64,000 bases of DNA from Laccaria trichodermophora (lineage: Eukaryota; Basidiomycota; Agaricomycetes; Agaricales; Hydnangiaceae), in assembly GCA_018417955.1 (NCBI GenBank), contig JACTVC010000011.1:1424262-1488261 (forward strand), given 5' to 3'. The notes under the pieces are model-generated. The model did not search any database, was not told where the DNA came from, and saw nothing but the letters and a program-made list of their open reading frames with translations. The position numbers were made by a program, and so were the translations under genes. This document shows positions 45,605 through 56,700 of this stretch, piece after piece; positions within the stretch are counted from its first letter, which is position 1; every line of letters starts with the position of its first letter.

Positions 45605-46389
45605 TTTTTCATGTATCCATTGCGGTGTCCGTCTCGTTAGTGCCAAGATCGCTTTTACCAGCTCTGTGGCTCATTCCAAAGTTAACTTATTCATTTTGAC
45701 TTCGTAGCGCCAATCCCTGTTTTGTGAGATCGTAGCCAATGTCATATTTCCGCGTATGTTTGCAAATAAATTGAGAGGGTACCCGGGTCCCAAATGTCAC
45801 TGGCCAGAGAAAAACCTCTCTGAATTAACACCAGAAGATTTAATTTATCATACCAGCCGTCTGTAATTATCATTTCCATGGCGGCAGTAACTTTAGGCAA
45901 AGGGGTGTCCGATTTGGGACAGGCCAGTCCCAAGTTTTATCAGTATACCACGAGGCGAAGGGGAGAGTTTACGGTGTAGTACAACGAGTCAGACGACGTC
46001 AAGGAGGGGAGATACTTAATAATTTGATTACGGGACAGCTCATGAGCTTTTGCTGTTTCGCCATATCTAAACTTGAAATTTATCGAATTAAAGGGGAAAA
46101 GCAAAAGTAACAAGAACTTTAGTGCTCACTGCCATCTGTGCGATAGCACGAATAGATGGTGCAGACCCGGGTCGATGAGGCTTTGTCTCGGCTTCGCTTA
46201 ACTTTCAAGCTTTTGTGAAGTCGCTTCAAGTTCGCGCAATGATGGAAAATTCTATTTCGGGCGCCCTCTCTTATTGATTAATTGTGTCTATGAAGGAGAG
46301 ATAGAAAATTTGCAGAGAGTCCGAAAGTTGCTACAGTGCAGCGGGGGCGTTAGGAAATGGAAGAAGGATTCTGTATCATGCAATGACCC
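45605..46389. other. Intergenic between convergent genes
   Basis: This lies between the 3' ends of the barrel-protein gene and the terpene cyclase gene. No coding signal was found. Confidence 0.4.
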
Positions 46390-47894
46390 TCAATAACCCT
46401 CCGAAAGCGCAACCGGCTTTCCCGCAGACCTTTGAAGAGCCTCGATAGCGATGGCAGTCGTCAAGCCTCTATTGGCGATCTTGATGTCAGCCGATCCGTA
46501 CTTGTAAAACCATCCATCGTTCCATCCACCGTCAATTTGTTGCAACGCGAGGAGTCTCTCCACATCAACCGTCGCATCGAGACCAACTTCGTTGCTGCAG
46601 TGTACTCGCATGGCCAACGCAAGCGCATCTCCCGTAGTACCCATGCGTTCTGCGACACGCTCTTTGAACAAAGCTCCAAATTGTCGCCGAACGGAAGGTG
46701 ATGCGGCGAGAAGCCTTGTCATAAAACTGCAGGATAGTTGAAGATGTCAGTTGTGAAAAAACATTGGCGTGTTTGAACTCACAAGAGGAAAGTCTCGGCA
46801 CCCTCGTAGTAGCGAGTACCTTCGAGGTAAGCACGGTTTTCCAAGACCGAGTAGACCCAATCGAGCGTATCGTCAAGCTCGTGGCCCCGCCCGTTGGAAT
46901 AAAAAAGCGTGAGGATGTTAACACACACAACGGGGTCCAACCTGGGTCGCCTGTCGTCGAAGTAGACCTGAAGAACGTTGTCGGCGTTGCGGTATTGCAA
47001 CATCGAATCCATGACTCTCGACTTCGTAGAGGCGTCGATATTTGGGGCAATCGTGAGGCCGATGGAGGTGGTATCGAGGTCGGATGGAAATTCGTGAGTA
47101 GTGAGCTCTCCGTGACCTTGGAAGAAGTTGAAAGCGCCGTCGTACGTAATATACTCCACGAGGGATGGGTTGCGAGTAGATTCAAGGATGAGAAGCTGCG
47201 CGAAATTTTCCCGAATCACTTGGCCAGTGGAAGTGTATGAAAGGTGGCGACCAGCATTGTTGATAAGGAATTGTTTCGCCCTGGAGATGGGATTACTGCA
47301 CAAGTTACGAAGGGCCCTTATAACGTTTTCAAAGGTGTCGTAGAGAATGGTGGTAATGCCGAGGGATCGAGCTGTGACAAGATTCTCAAGCTTGTCATCG
47401 ACGAAGATGGTGCGTTTTGGATCAGCGCCTGTGACTTTTAGAACGTGACGGTAGTACCCAAGGTTGGGTTTGCGTTCACCAGCAGCAGCTGATGTAAAAA
47501 CACCGTCGAAAATATCCCAATCTGCCCCTTTGGTCTTCAAGACCTCCCAATCAGGTGCCGAAATGTTAGACATGGCGTATACCCTGCGCCCTGGCTTTAG
47601 CTCCCTGATCAAGTCCACCATAAATGACCGGCTTGTGAGTGAGTCGCGAGCACCCTGGAACGCTTGTTTGACTTCCTCTGCTTCAAGTCCAAATTCGCGA
47701 GCCACAGTGGCGTAGCTCTCAGCTTCGGAGATCTTTCCCTTTTCGAACTCGAACCATGTAGCCGTTTGAAGGATCTTGTGCAGGGTTTTCGGCGAAATGG
47801 TGGTTTTCGTTTCCGCTGACCAGGTAAAAAGGACGTCTCCGATATCAAAGATGAGGGTGTCATATGCGTGTTGGTTGGCTTTAGCGATAGTCAT
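46390..47894 (-). CDS. HAD-fused class II terpene cyclase, drimane-type sesquiterpene synthase
   Basis: Minus strand: ATG 47894, one intron in the coding part (about 46731-46783, GT-AG) and stop at 46390, giving about 483 residues. A second intron (47896-47942) lies in the 5' leader. The N-terminal HAD domain has motif I FDIGDVLFTW, motif II AMSNISAPD, motif III GERKPN and motif IV FVDDKLENL. The C-terminal part is a class II cyclase beta-domain with FPSDLDTTSIGL (the DxDTT proton donor) and a QW-like end (LLALQQIDGGWNDGWFY). Fungal proteins of this architecture (AstC-type) cyclise farnesyl diphosphate by protonation to drimanyl diphosphate, drimenol or albicanol-type products. The Asp usually two residues after the HAD nucleophile is Gly here, so self-dephosphorylation cannot be assumed. 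It is the likely core enzyme of the 32-48 kb cluster. Confidence 0.88.
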
Positions 47895-47993
47895 CCTATG
47901 ACCGGTTAGTTGAGAGGAGGGCGGGGGATGCGTAGGACTCACTTGTGTACAAGAACGGTAATTGTAATTTATCCAAAGGCGTTCTTCGTCCCT

Positions 47994-48001
47994 TTTATAT
48001 A
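47994..48001 (-). promoter_or_regulatory. TATA box of the terpene cyclase gene
   Basis: TATATAAA on the minus strand lies about 100 bp upstream of the start codon, with a 47-nt leader intron in between. Confidence 0.5.
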
Positions 48002-48605
48002 TGAATACTGAGCATTTCTGTGGCATCGAAAGAATGGACAATTTCCCGATCGTGTTTCGAAGTCTGCTCCAAATCCTGCTCTCGGTCGGTCCTGCTGTAG
48101 ACCGGGATTGACAACATTCCTGAAAATGGGACATTGAAAGGGTAGCCGTCTGAGGATGCACACAGAGATCTGCTCCAAGAGTCACTTGTACGGTGAAGGA
48201 AGAAACAAAAATAGGTGAGCAATTGGTGATGGCGATCGATATCACGTGAGTTATTGAATCCAAGTGCTCATCTTTGCGGATTGTGACGGCCACGATTTTC
48301 AGGCTTTCGGCTTTATCTCATGTGTAAATCAACCCCAGTTAACTTGAACAAAGCTTTCGTTTATTCGCGAAATAAAGAAACAATTTTTGGGTTTGGTTCT
48401 GAGTCGGGCTGCATTGCCTGCAACTTGAGGGCGTTTTCCTCGTTGTTGAATCGAAATCTGAGTCAGGCGTAAATAAATTACGTTGGCTCTTTTTATCTCG
48501 TAATTTATCAGAGATAACTATAGTGAACAAGTACTTAAGTACAGTGGTGTCACGGCCGTCTTGACCTCAGCCAAAAAGGTCAGGCCGAAATGTGGGTCAG
48601 GCCAA

Positions 48606-48690
48606 TTCCCGCTACGTTCAGAATGTCGGACCGCCCGCTGACATGGCTACAAGCCCCAGGGCTCTTAGCCTTGAGGCTCATTCGGAAAAC
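48606..48690 (+). repeat. Short dispersed repeat, copy 1
   Basis: Segments GGACCGCCCG and AGGGCTCTTAGCC align with the reverse complement of 49321-49385 with about a dozen differences. It is probably one end of a small non-autonomous element. Confidence 0.45.
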
Positions 48691-49320
48691 GCCGCTGAGG
48701 CTCTCACGTGCGACCACAACTAAACGTGACGAGGTGATGGGTCCGTCGCGTCCGTCGCGTTGGTATCGCTTCTCCGTTTCCCTTCTGTACTTATCACGCC
48801 GCTCGCAAACATTCAGTTCCACATATATACAATTTATTTAGAGCATTAAACACACAAAAATTTCACTGCCACATCATGCTTAAGTGGTAGTTACTGGTGC
48901 TAATTGGTTGATGCTTAGCCAGTGCTTAGCTTGACTTTCCAAGTTCTTCTTTCTAATTTTCACTATGTATACATTTGTCTTAGAATAATGTAAGTTTATT
49001 CTTCGTGAAATCCGTCACCGTATAAGGCTATAGCATTGACACTCTATTTGGTAAAGTGTTTGGTGGTGTTGATTCCCTCACTCCACATCATTTTCAGAAA
49101 AATTGGGGTATCTTTCACAAAAGTTGTCTGGAATTTGAAAGCTTCTCTTGTTTTTATTACTCACAGAAAATTATTCGAGACGTTGGTCGTTCCACGAAAA
49201 AGTCTATGTAAGTTGTTGTTTAAACGGAGTCTGATGGGCTCGCGGGGTTTGCCGAATTCTTGATCGTTCTCGGCGTGGCCCATCAATGGCCCATCAATGA
49301 TTGCACAAACAAGTACAACA

Positions 49321-49395
49321 AGCCTTAGGGCTAATAGCCCTAAGGCTAGTAGCCGACTCTCCGGGCGGTCAGACGATCCCGCTACGTTAGTAGTG
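49321..49395 (-). repeat. Short dispersed repeat, copy 2, with perfect hairpin
   Basis: AGCCTTAGGGCT (49321-49332), a 3-nt loop and AGCCCTAAGGCT (49336-49347) form a perfect 12-bp hairpin. It overlaps CTAGT, which fits a Helitron-type 3' end (CTRR then T), but the hairpin normally lies some bases before that motif. Confidence 0.45.
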
Positions 49396-49634
49396 GGTCT
49401 TCCGTAGCAGCGTCGTCTGGTTCAAACGTCACGTGCCAAATTTTCCCATCACATGTAGTCACGCTTTTTTTACACTCGACAGGAAAGACGACAGAAAGGT
49501 CACGTTTTCTATAAAGTCACGTTCTCTACGAAATCACGTTCTATGAGATCGAGGGCACGTCGTCGTTTCATTGCGGCTGTTCATCTTCGGTATGGAGAAT
49601 CAGTTGACACCGTTGACATAAATCTAATAGTCTG

Positions 49635-50105
49635 TCAAATAATGCACAGAAATTTATGGACATAAACGTGCCTTTCTATCGCTGCGGGTATGTAGAATGT
49701 ATCGCACCCGTCACATGCGATTGGACGTCCCATTTCGTCTGACTTCATTACTAAAACCGCGCCCACCCAGGCGGAGTACGGATTATTTTGTGCCATTTTT
49801 TGAATGGTTCTGTTCTTCGAGAAATTTCCTGTTTGATCTGCGAAATGGATGGTGTATGTAATGGTGCGTTCCCCGGTATCAACATGGATAATCCTGCGAT
49901 AGAATTCTATGTTGTTGCTGCGCGACCTTGTTGTTTGTTGGTCGACCCAATATTTGACATAGCAGTCGTCGATTGAATTCGGTGTTTCCACGCCCGGGTT
50001 GAATGGAATTGGCACGAATAGGACTTCTTTAAAGCCTTGTGTGCCAAATAATACACCTTCTACCGTCCTTGGCAAAATCTGTTGAGTAAATTCAGCCATC
50101 CGCAT
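49635..50105 (-). CDS. Helitron-neighbour partner protein A1
   Basis: This open frame encodes 156 residues. Its most conserved part is WVGAVLVMKSDEMGRPIACD followed by FYIPAAIERH. The same pattern (WYGNVLVLKTD ... DLPFINGAAIR) occurs in the gene at 52245-52790. An aromatic and polar N-terminal half has no recognised motif. There is no signal peptide or membrane helix. It is divergent from B1, with about 100 bp between starts. Function is unknown. The repeated A-B pairing next to a Helitron suggests that A and B work or move together. Composition matches its neighbours. Confidence 0.5.
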   Translation of the reverse strand: MRMAEFTQQILPRTVEGVLFGTQGFKEVLFVPIPFNPGVETPNSIDDCYVKYWVDQQTTRSRSNNIEFYRRIIHVDTGERTITYTIHFADQTGNFSKNRTIQKMAQNNPYSAWVGAVLVMKSDEMGRPIACDGCDTFYIPAAIERHVYVHKFLCII

Positions 50106-50208
50106 TATCTATGTATCCATTATTAGTCTTGCCTTGCCAATATTGACCAGCTTGTCTGCCAACTGCTGGTACATAGTTTGAGTCAAAGTCTAAATTGTAA
50201 AGGGGCGA

Positions 50209-51172
50209 ATGCAGTGGTGTCGTCGTTTGTTTGGTCCGATTTGCATGATAATGTTGTTCTCTACCGGTCATGACATCCGCCACCTTATTTTCGACTTCTG
50301 CAGCTGCAAGGCTCTGACCAATTTTGCCTCCACAGGCAGTGTTGCTAGGGACGCTGTACAGTTTTATACTGAAGAGAAGCTCGCTGAAATGTTGATGGTT
50401 TACCTTGATAGGGGTAAGTGTCATAACGATATCCCGATATATGGCATGCGGGATTTAATCACCTTCTGTAGCTAACCTTGACATATTTTACGAATTGCTG
50501 GTGAAAAATAACAGTGTCATCATCGGCTCGGTTGCACTCAAGATGATCATCCCCATACGCGGTAATTACTGGGTTCCCAACAATCTGGATCTAGCAGTCC
50601 CTCGTGGTTGTTTATCTTCTACGTCTTCGTTCTTCCGAAACTTTGGATATCAGCTGGCAGATACCGGCGTAGACGATCGATTCGCCCTTTCAGACGTACT
50701 CTCGTTTTCTGTTTACACTCTGAACGGTCACACTGTCACCATTTCCGAAAGTGCTTATTCAGGATCTTTTCTGTCAGTCGTCTTAGCCTCTCTGCATACC
50801 GCCAACATGAATTTCATTACCCCAAACGACATTTGTTGTCTTTATCCAACAATCACGCCTTCACAGACGAGTTGTTCATTCAATGGTCCACGTGGGGTTT
50901 TTGAACACGAACGTCTCGCCATCTCCGCACGAGGCTTTACTCTGCACACCTCTGCTTCGGGCTTGACCGGATCGTGTGGTGATTTATGTCCGAGGTTTAC
51001 AAGGCAGTTCCGGGGTCTCAAACGAATCGGACTTTTTAGGTGGCGTGGGTCGAACCAAACGCTACTCGATGGCGTCTCATACGCGTGGTCTACTGGCAAT
51101 GAATGTGACAAGTCAGACTGTATGGTTAGCCGCCAAGCAAACATTTTACATATAGGCAATCAGTTATTTTAG
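50209..51172 (+). CDS. F-box / nucleotidyltransferase-like protein B1
   Basis: Exons 50209-50413 and 50472-51172 are joined across a 58-nt GT-AG intron, giving about 301 residues. The N-terminus has an F-box-like segment (GHDIRHLIFDFCSCKALTNF). Right after the splice comes SVIIGSVALKM and then VPNNLDLAVPRG, the nucleotidyltransferase GS...DxD pattern with the first Asp replaced by Asn. Shared downstream blocks are LHTANMNFITP and LYPTIT. Relatives are B2 (51237-52119) and B3 (1-689). Loss of one metal-binding residue suggests reduced or no catalysis. The start could lie further upstream. Function is unknown. Confidence 0.6.
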
Positions 51173-51236
51173 TTTTTGTTGTTATAGCATACACGCTATT
51201 TTGAAAATCAACGGTGAAAACAGGCCAGTGATTAAA

Positions 51237-52119
51237 TTAATCGCAGCGTTTAACAAAAGCATTACACAAGGGATTGATACAGTCTCCGCCAATTTTCCAG
51301 AAGAAAGCTTGATTCGCTAAACTCCGAATCCTAACGTCGTCGACCCGCTCTTTGTTCCACACGATCCGCCCGATTTCCTTGTTTTGGAACCAGCAAGACT
51401 CGAGCGATGGACATGCGATGCCACAAGCCATATCCCAATCATAAACAGATTTTTTTAATTCAATGCCCTTCACGTTGGATATATCCGGTTCCCTTGTTAG
51501 GACGCCTCGTCCATTCTGAGTGAGATCCGGATACACAGAGTATAAATGACTGGATGTGAGAAAAGTCATTTCGGCGGTGTTCGGCGCGCTGAAGACGATG
51601 GGCAATATTGAAACTTGAGAAGTGCTAGGCGTAACTCTTAAAGGAGCAGCCTGGTTATGGTATAAGGAGTTTAACACGGCATGTGCATTATAGACTTACC
51701 ACACTTGGATGTTTCCACCATTGGGATTTCAGGATTATAGGCGAGTTCGAAAAAAGCGAGTCGGAGCGAAAAAGCCCCCATCCTAAGGAAAGGAGGAAAA
51801 GCTCCCATAGCGTCTCCTTGCCCATGGGAACAAATATATCGAGACTTGATACTTCGTCGAGAGTCACCACGGTATTTACCGCGACAGCGCCGCCTATGAC
51901 GCCGTCCGATCTATCCAGACATGACCAAAATGATGGTAGTTCAGATCGACTGAACCATGTTAATAGTTCGCGTTCGATATGTCGTCTGTACGCGTCTTGT
52001 ATAAAATCGTGATGAAACTTGTTGGTTTGAGCGATGTGTCGCCTAGATTCAACAGTGCAATGCTCAAGGATCGACGATAAAAGCTCCGGAATCCCAAAAA
52101 GAATAGACGGTGCAGACAT
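51237..52119 (-). CDS. F-box / nucleotidyltransferase-like protein B2
   Basis: Minus-strand exons 52119-51700 and 51650-51237 flank a 49-nt GT-AG intron, giving 277 residues. The F-box-like N-terminus reads FGIPELLSSILEHCTVESRR. Then come DGVIGGAVAVN and SSLDIFVP, where the first Asp of DxD is Ser. After the splice, APNTAEMTFLTSSHLYSVYP corresponds to LHTANMNFIT...YP in B1 and FHSTVVMNFIS...YP in B3. The C-terminus has several Cys and Trp residues. It is convergent with B1 (only 64 bp apart) and lies downstream of A2 on the same strand. Confidence 0.6.
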
Positions 52120-52244
52120 GTTAATAGTCGTTTATTACATGGTTGGTCTGTTATATAGACATCCATACAGGGGCCGAGTAAGTTTATGGCTTTAGGAGGT
52201 GACACCTATACTACGCAGCATGACGCGCAAAACTGTAGCATATG

Positions 52245-52790
52245 TCAGACAAGTTCTATGATAAAGGAGAGTCCGCACCTGATTGCTGCACCGTTGATGA
52301 AAGGTAAGTCCGCCAGGGTGACATCCACTATTGCGCCATTGGAGTCCGTTTTTAATACCAGTACGTTGCCGTACCAGCTTAGATGTCTTTTCGATAACAG
52401 TCGCCGAAGGGGCATGTTGACTTGACGTGGAGAAACTTGATGTTGAGATTCATAGCAAAAAATGTACGTCGTTCCAGGGTAGGTTTGCGACTCGACATGG
52501 AATTGAGTCACTGATGCGTCTACAAATGTCCGGCTTCTGTAATTGTGAGGTATCCATGTCCCGATGTCGGCGCTTGCGATGTTATTGAATCTCTCAGTGC
52601 TCGGGACCAGACCGACAGGCACGATGGTTGGCCTCATAACTAGTCGTCCATACCAGTATCCGAAGCGCAAGTTGTTGTCCCCACCCTGAAACGAATGGTA
52701 AGGCATACGAAACAATGAAATTACATTGCTTACAAAAGCCCGTTCTTCTACAATGCGCTGTGTATAAGCCAAGTCGGACACGCAGCTCAT
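52245..52790 (-). CDS. Helitron-neighbour partner protein A2
   Basis: This open frame of 181 residues carries LSWYGNVLVLKTDSNGAIVD and DLPFINGAAIRCG, matching A1. An intron probably lies near 52690-52740, because GTAAGC and a TTTCAG acceptor flank a stretch not shared with A1. Another is likely at the 3' end, since GTGCGG follows GAAIR, so both ends are uncertain. It lies 126 bp upstream of B2 on the same strand. Function is unknown. Confidence 0.45.
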   Translation of the reverse strand: MSCVSDLAYTQRIVEERAFVSNVISLFRMPYHSFQGGDNNLRFGYWYGRLVMRPTIVPVGLVPSTERFNNIASADIGTWIPHNYRSRTFVDASVTQFHVESQTYPGTTYIFCYESQHQVSPRQVNMPLRRLLSKRHLSWYGNVLVLKTDSNGAIVDVTLADLPFINGAAIRCGLSFIIELV

Positions 52791-53322
52791 GTTATGAGGA
52801 TAGCTGGCACGATCGATTTCAGGCTGCTTTAAATGATCAAGGAGATCCGTTCCCAGTGGTTGTCGGCGAATCCGGGGGCAGCGGTGAAATAGGAGAGTAC
52901 CATAAGACCCCTACAGGGTGCGAATCGTTCATGGCGTCGTTGAATCCGATTACAAAGGAGTTTGTTGTTCACACTTAAAGGAGAACAATGTGTGGCTTTG
53001 TTACATAAGCATGTGCTCAAGACTTGTGACTCAGCACCTTGACTTCTCGAAAGTCGTCCTTTCATTGGATGTCGCGAGAACTACAGCTCTGTAGTACTAT
53101 CTTGTGTTTACTCATTCTGAGAGATCTGAAGATGTGTCCTTCTTCCGAACGGCGACTGGGTGTAACAGCCCCTTTCCGCAATCTCCACGTCATAGTCGTA
53201 ATAATGAATCAGGAGGTAAGACCGTTTGATGTCCCCTTTATTAATTTTGTGCTCATATATCACACCGCTCTCCTTTCAACCTTTGCCTTCTACTCACTCC
53301 CCGCTGGTGCGCTGGACTCCCT

Positions 53323-53682
53323 ATGCTGTTTAACGACAATGCTTTCAAACTCGGTGGTGAATCAGTCAAAGCCATCGTCACTGGGAACTCCGAATCTGCC
53401 GTGTCCGAACGGTATCTTTCTGCTCGAGGCCTATTATCACATGTTCGCAATGGAATTTTCAATGAAGCAGTCTCTACTCAGACTCTGGGCAGCTACTTCA
53501 CTTGCCTTGTCGCGTTCAAACCTCGTGAAATGGAAGTCGACACGGATATCGCTCTAGGGCTTGATTGGCTAGCATATTTTCGGGAGCATCTTGCTGAGCA
53601 TGGAGCCCTCGCCCCTTCATCTAGTGCTGTGTGTTGTCTGTCTGGTACTTGTGAACTATCCTCATGGCGTCGTTCATTATAG
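53323..53682 (+). CDS. Hypothetical protein upstream of the second Helitron
   Basis: This open frame of 119 residues includes SARGLLSHVRNGIF and the block DTDIALGLDWLAYFREHLAE, which looks protein-like but belongs to no family I can name. It ends 75 bp before the predicted start of Helitron 2 coding sequence. In an overlapping frame, a hydrophobic stretch (MEPSPLHLVLCVVCLVLVNY, from 53600) resembles the leader exon of Helitron 1. Confidence 0.35.
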   Translation: MLFNDNAFKLGGESVKAIVTGNSESAVSERYLSARGLLSHVRNGIFNEAVSTQTLGSYFTCLVAFKPREMEVDTDIALGLDWLAYFREHLAEHGALAPSSSAVCCLSGTCELSSWRRSL

Positions 53683-53756
53683 CCATTCAATCTCCATGGC
53701 GGTTCCCAATCGGTAAGTGGCTTTTGAACATTCCCGGCCGTCTCATAATTCTATAG

Positions 53757-56700
53757 AACAATATCGTCGCTGCCGTTCCAACGTTGGTTGATCAGGGGGA
53801 GATGAGTTGCACGGAACGTGCTTCGCATATAATCAGACAAATTTTTTGTGAAAACAATACCAATATGTCTTTCTTTTCGAACGATAGCATTTTGTTGAGC
53901 CTTCTTGCTCAGCACGGGATACTACGCGAACAATTTAGCTCAAGAGAACAACGTTCTATGCTAGTTCATCATTTAATGTATGGCATGTGCTCGAAACAGG
54001 GTGGAATTGGCTGTAAGGCCCTTTGTAGTTCTAAAATTGAGGTGGTTACCTTTGGAAAATGTATTATGAACTTAGTGTTGGAAGAACATGTTTCTGGCCA
54101 TATTACACCAAGCACATTCAAAGAAATTTGTTATGTCTTGGGTTTTAGAACATCAACTACTCAGTCGATCCCTATCCAAGAAGACCTATTGAATTTTTAT
54201 CGAGGCATACTAGAAGCTTTAAGTAGTTCTCCGGAATCTGTTGATACAGCTGATTGTTTGAATGAGCATGAAATTGTAATAAAGTCTTCATTAATAAGAT
54301 TGGCGGGATCTCATGGACTTCAGTGTTCGGGTTCTTTAGATGAACTGAGGGATCGTCTGTTCTCCCACATTTGTACCGGCCAATGCAAGGTTGACATGAT
54401 GAATGGTATCAAATCCGAGGCTTGCCGTAATGTAGTAGACTGAGTCCCACCTGTTCCGAATGCAGATTTCGCCTTAGCTCTCATGGCGTCAGTTATTCGT
54501 CGGTTATCTGGTCGGGCTTTGCGTCGTGTGGCCACTATGCAAGGATTAACATTTTCTACTTCCACTTCTGTGTCGAAATTGAGGCGTCTTGTAAAAAAAC
54601 ATCTTGCGTCGACCTCGAAAGGAAAACGCGTTCTGGAAAGATCTACCCTGAACCATGCTATAGATGAACGACAAAATGAACTTAACTTGGTTCGAGCGAG
54701 GTGGCCTGAAAAGAAGTCAGAAGAATTCTTACAGTCTCTTGTTAATCAGTTTAAATTGGACACCTCTTCCAGCACTCTCTCTAGCTCCACTTGTGCATGT
54801 TGTAGCGAAAGTGTATTACGAGCCGAACTTGAAGATGTGCCTTTGGAAGAAATCGACTTAACATTGTTAACGCGGCCAGATCGTGAAATGGACGCAGATG
54901 ATGAGGCCGATGATCACAAGCCTTTGCCACCTTGGTTACATCCCAACGTAATCCCCCCTCCGATGCCGTTTAGCAATGGAATTTTAGAGAACATATTAGT
55001 GGATCCTAAAGGCATCGTGGAATCCTTTGACGGTGTGCCAATTAAAATGTCTCTTTGTAGTTTCTGCAAAGTGGATTTGGCCGCTCATCGCATTCCTCGT
55101 TTGGCATTGGCGAATAGATTATTTATTGGGGAAGTGCCTGACGTCTTGAAGGACCTATCCACTGTTGAAGAATCAATGATCAGCCTGTGTCGAGCCAAAT
55201 GTACCATCATACATTTGAAAAACGATGGTGGAGATGATGTCGACAGAGAGACTCATGAACGCGTAATGCCGAATCATCAGAGAGGCATGAGAGGTCACGT
55301 TATTATGCATGCGCAACGACCTGATGTAGTGGCGGAAATGCTACCTCCTGCCATTGAAGACATCGTTGCTCCCATATGTGTAATTTATACTGGCGCAACG
55401 GCCCCTACCCAAGAATGGCTGAAAGACAAAGCAAAGCCGCTGGCAGTCAGAGCAGATAAAGTTCGTAAGGCGCTTGTGTGGCTAAAAAAGCACAACTACC
55501 TGTACAGGCATATTACTATTAATTCGGGAGTACTAGATGAAATTCGTTGAGTGGGACATTTACCCTTTCACGTCGAACATATCCCCCTCTCTCAACAAGG
55601 TAATGATGCATCAACCAGTGGGTACGTAAATGATCAGCCACTGCACGAAACTCAAACTAATGAAGATGTCCCGTTTGAAAGTGTGTTAATAACGGATGTA
55701 GATGGACACGCTTCATCGAATGTCTTACGCGCTGCCGCCATACGCCATTTCAATAGAATAGACAAAGGTTATTTGGAAATGCCACATAACCCTAAACCAG
55801 AGAACGAATTTTGGAATCCTCAGCTATTCCCTAAATTATATCCGTCTCTTTTCCCATACGGCATAGGCGGATTTGAAGATCCCCGAAGACTTCAGCGTGT
55901 TTCGTTAAAGGATCACACTCATCACTTTCTAAGCCTTACTGATAGTCGATTCCAGACGCACCCCTCGTTCATGTTCATGGTTTTCAATGTGCTCCAAAGA
56001 AGACAAGTTTTGCTAAATACCAGCGCAAAGATGAAGAAATCAACATTCGAAAACATGGCATCTGATTTTGTTGGAATATCTGCTGAGGATATCGAGACAG
56101 TCACTAACCGGGTTGCTCGTGGGGATTATACAACAGCATACACGAGCAGTGAAAAAAAAGTTCTCAGATTGATGAGAGAGGTTAAACTTGTCAATCGAAA
56201 CATACAGGGCTCTAACGCAGCGAGGCTGGGTATGAGGAATGAAATTCGGTCATTGATGATTTCACACGGATTCCCCAGCTTCTTCATAACCATTAATCCA
56301 GCAGACATTTACAATCCATTGGTTAAATTTCTAGCAGGCCACGACATCGACATTGATAATTTGTTACCGGCAGAAATTCCTAACTACTGGGATCAATCTG
56401 TTTTGATAGCAAAAAACCCTGTTGTTGCAGCGAGATTTTTTGACATTTATGTCAAGGCTTTTATCAAAACGATACTCAGGTTTGACCAGGAAAAACAAGA
56501 TGTGAATGGCGGAGTTCTCGGTGTTGTAAAGGCCCATTACGGCTGTGTGGAAGCTCAAGGACGGGGAACTTTACACTGTCATATGTTGGTTTGGTTAGAA
56601 GGCGGGCTTGACCCTAATGCATTAAAAGAACGTCTGTTGGACCAACCTGAAGGTGAATTTCAACAGCGTTTAATCAAATATCTTGATAGCATCATCAGTA

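Larger units (their letters stand above)
48002..49634. other. Intergenic with small repeat remnants
   Basis: No gene was found. It contains two diverged copies of a short repeat (48606-48690 and 49321-49395, largely inverted), one of them with a perfect 12-bp hairpin. It marks the edge between the terpenoid cluster and the Helitron-associated block. Confidence 0.5.

Noticed and set aside
53039..53557. 172-codon frame overlapping the region upstream of the second Helitron
   Set aside because: It overlaps the 53323-53682 frame in another phase and lacks any recognisable pattern; only the latter was kept, at low confidence.
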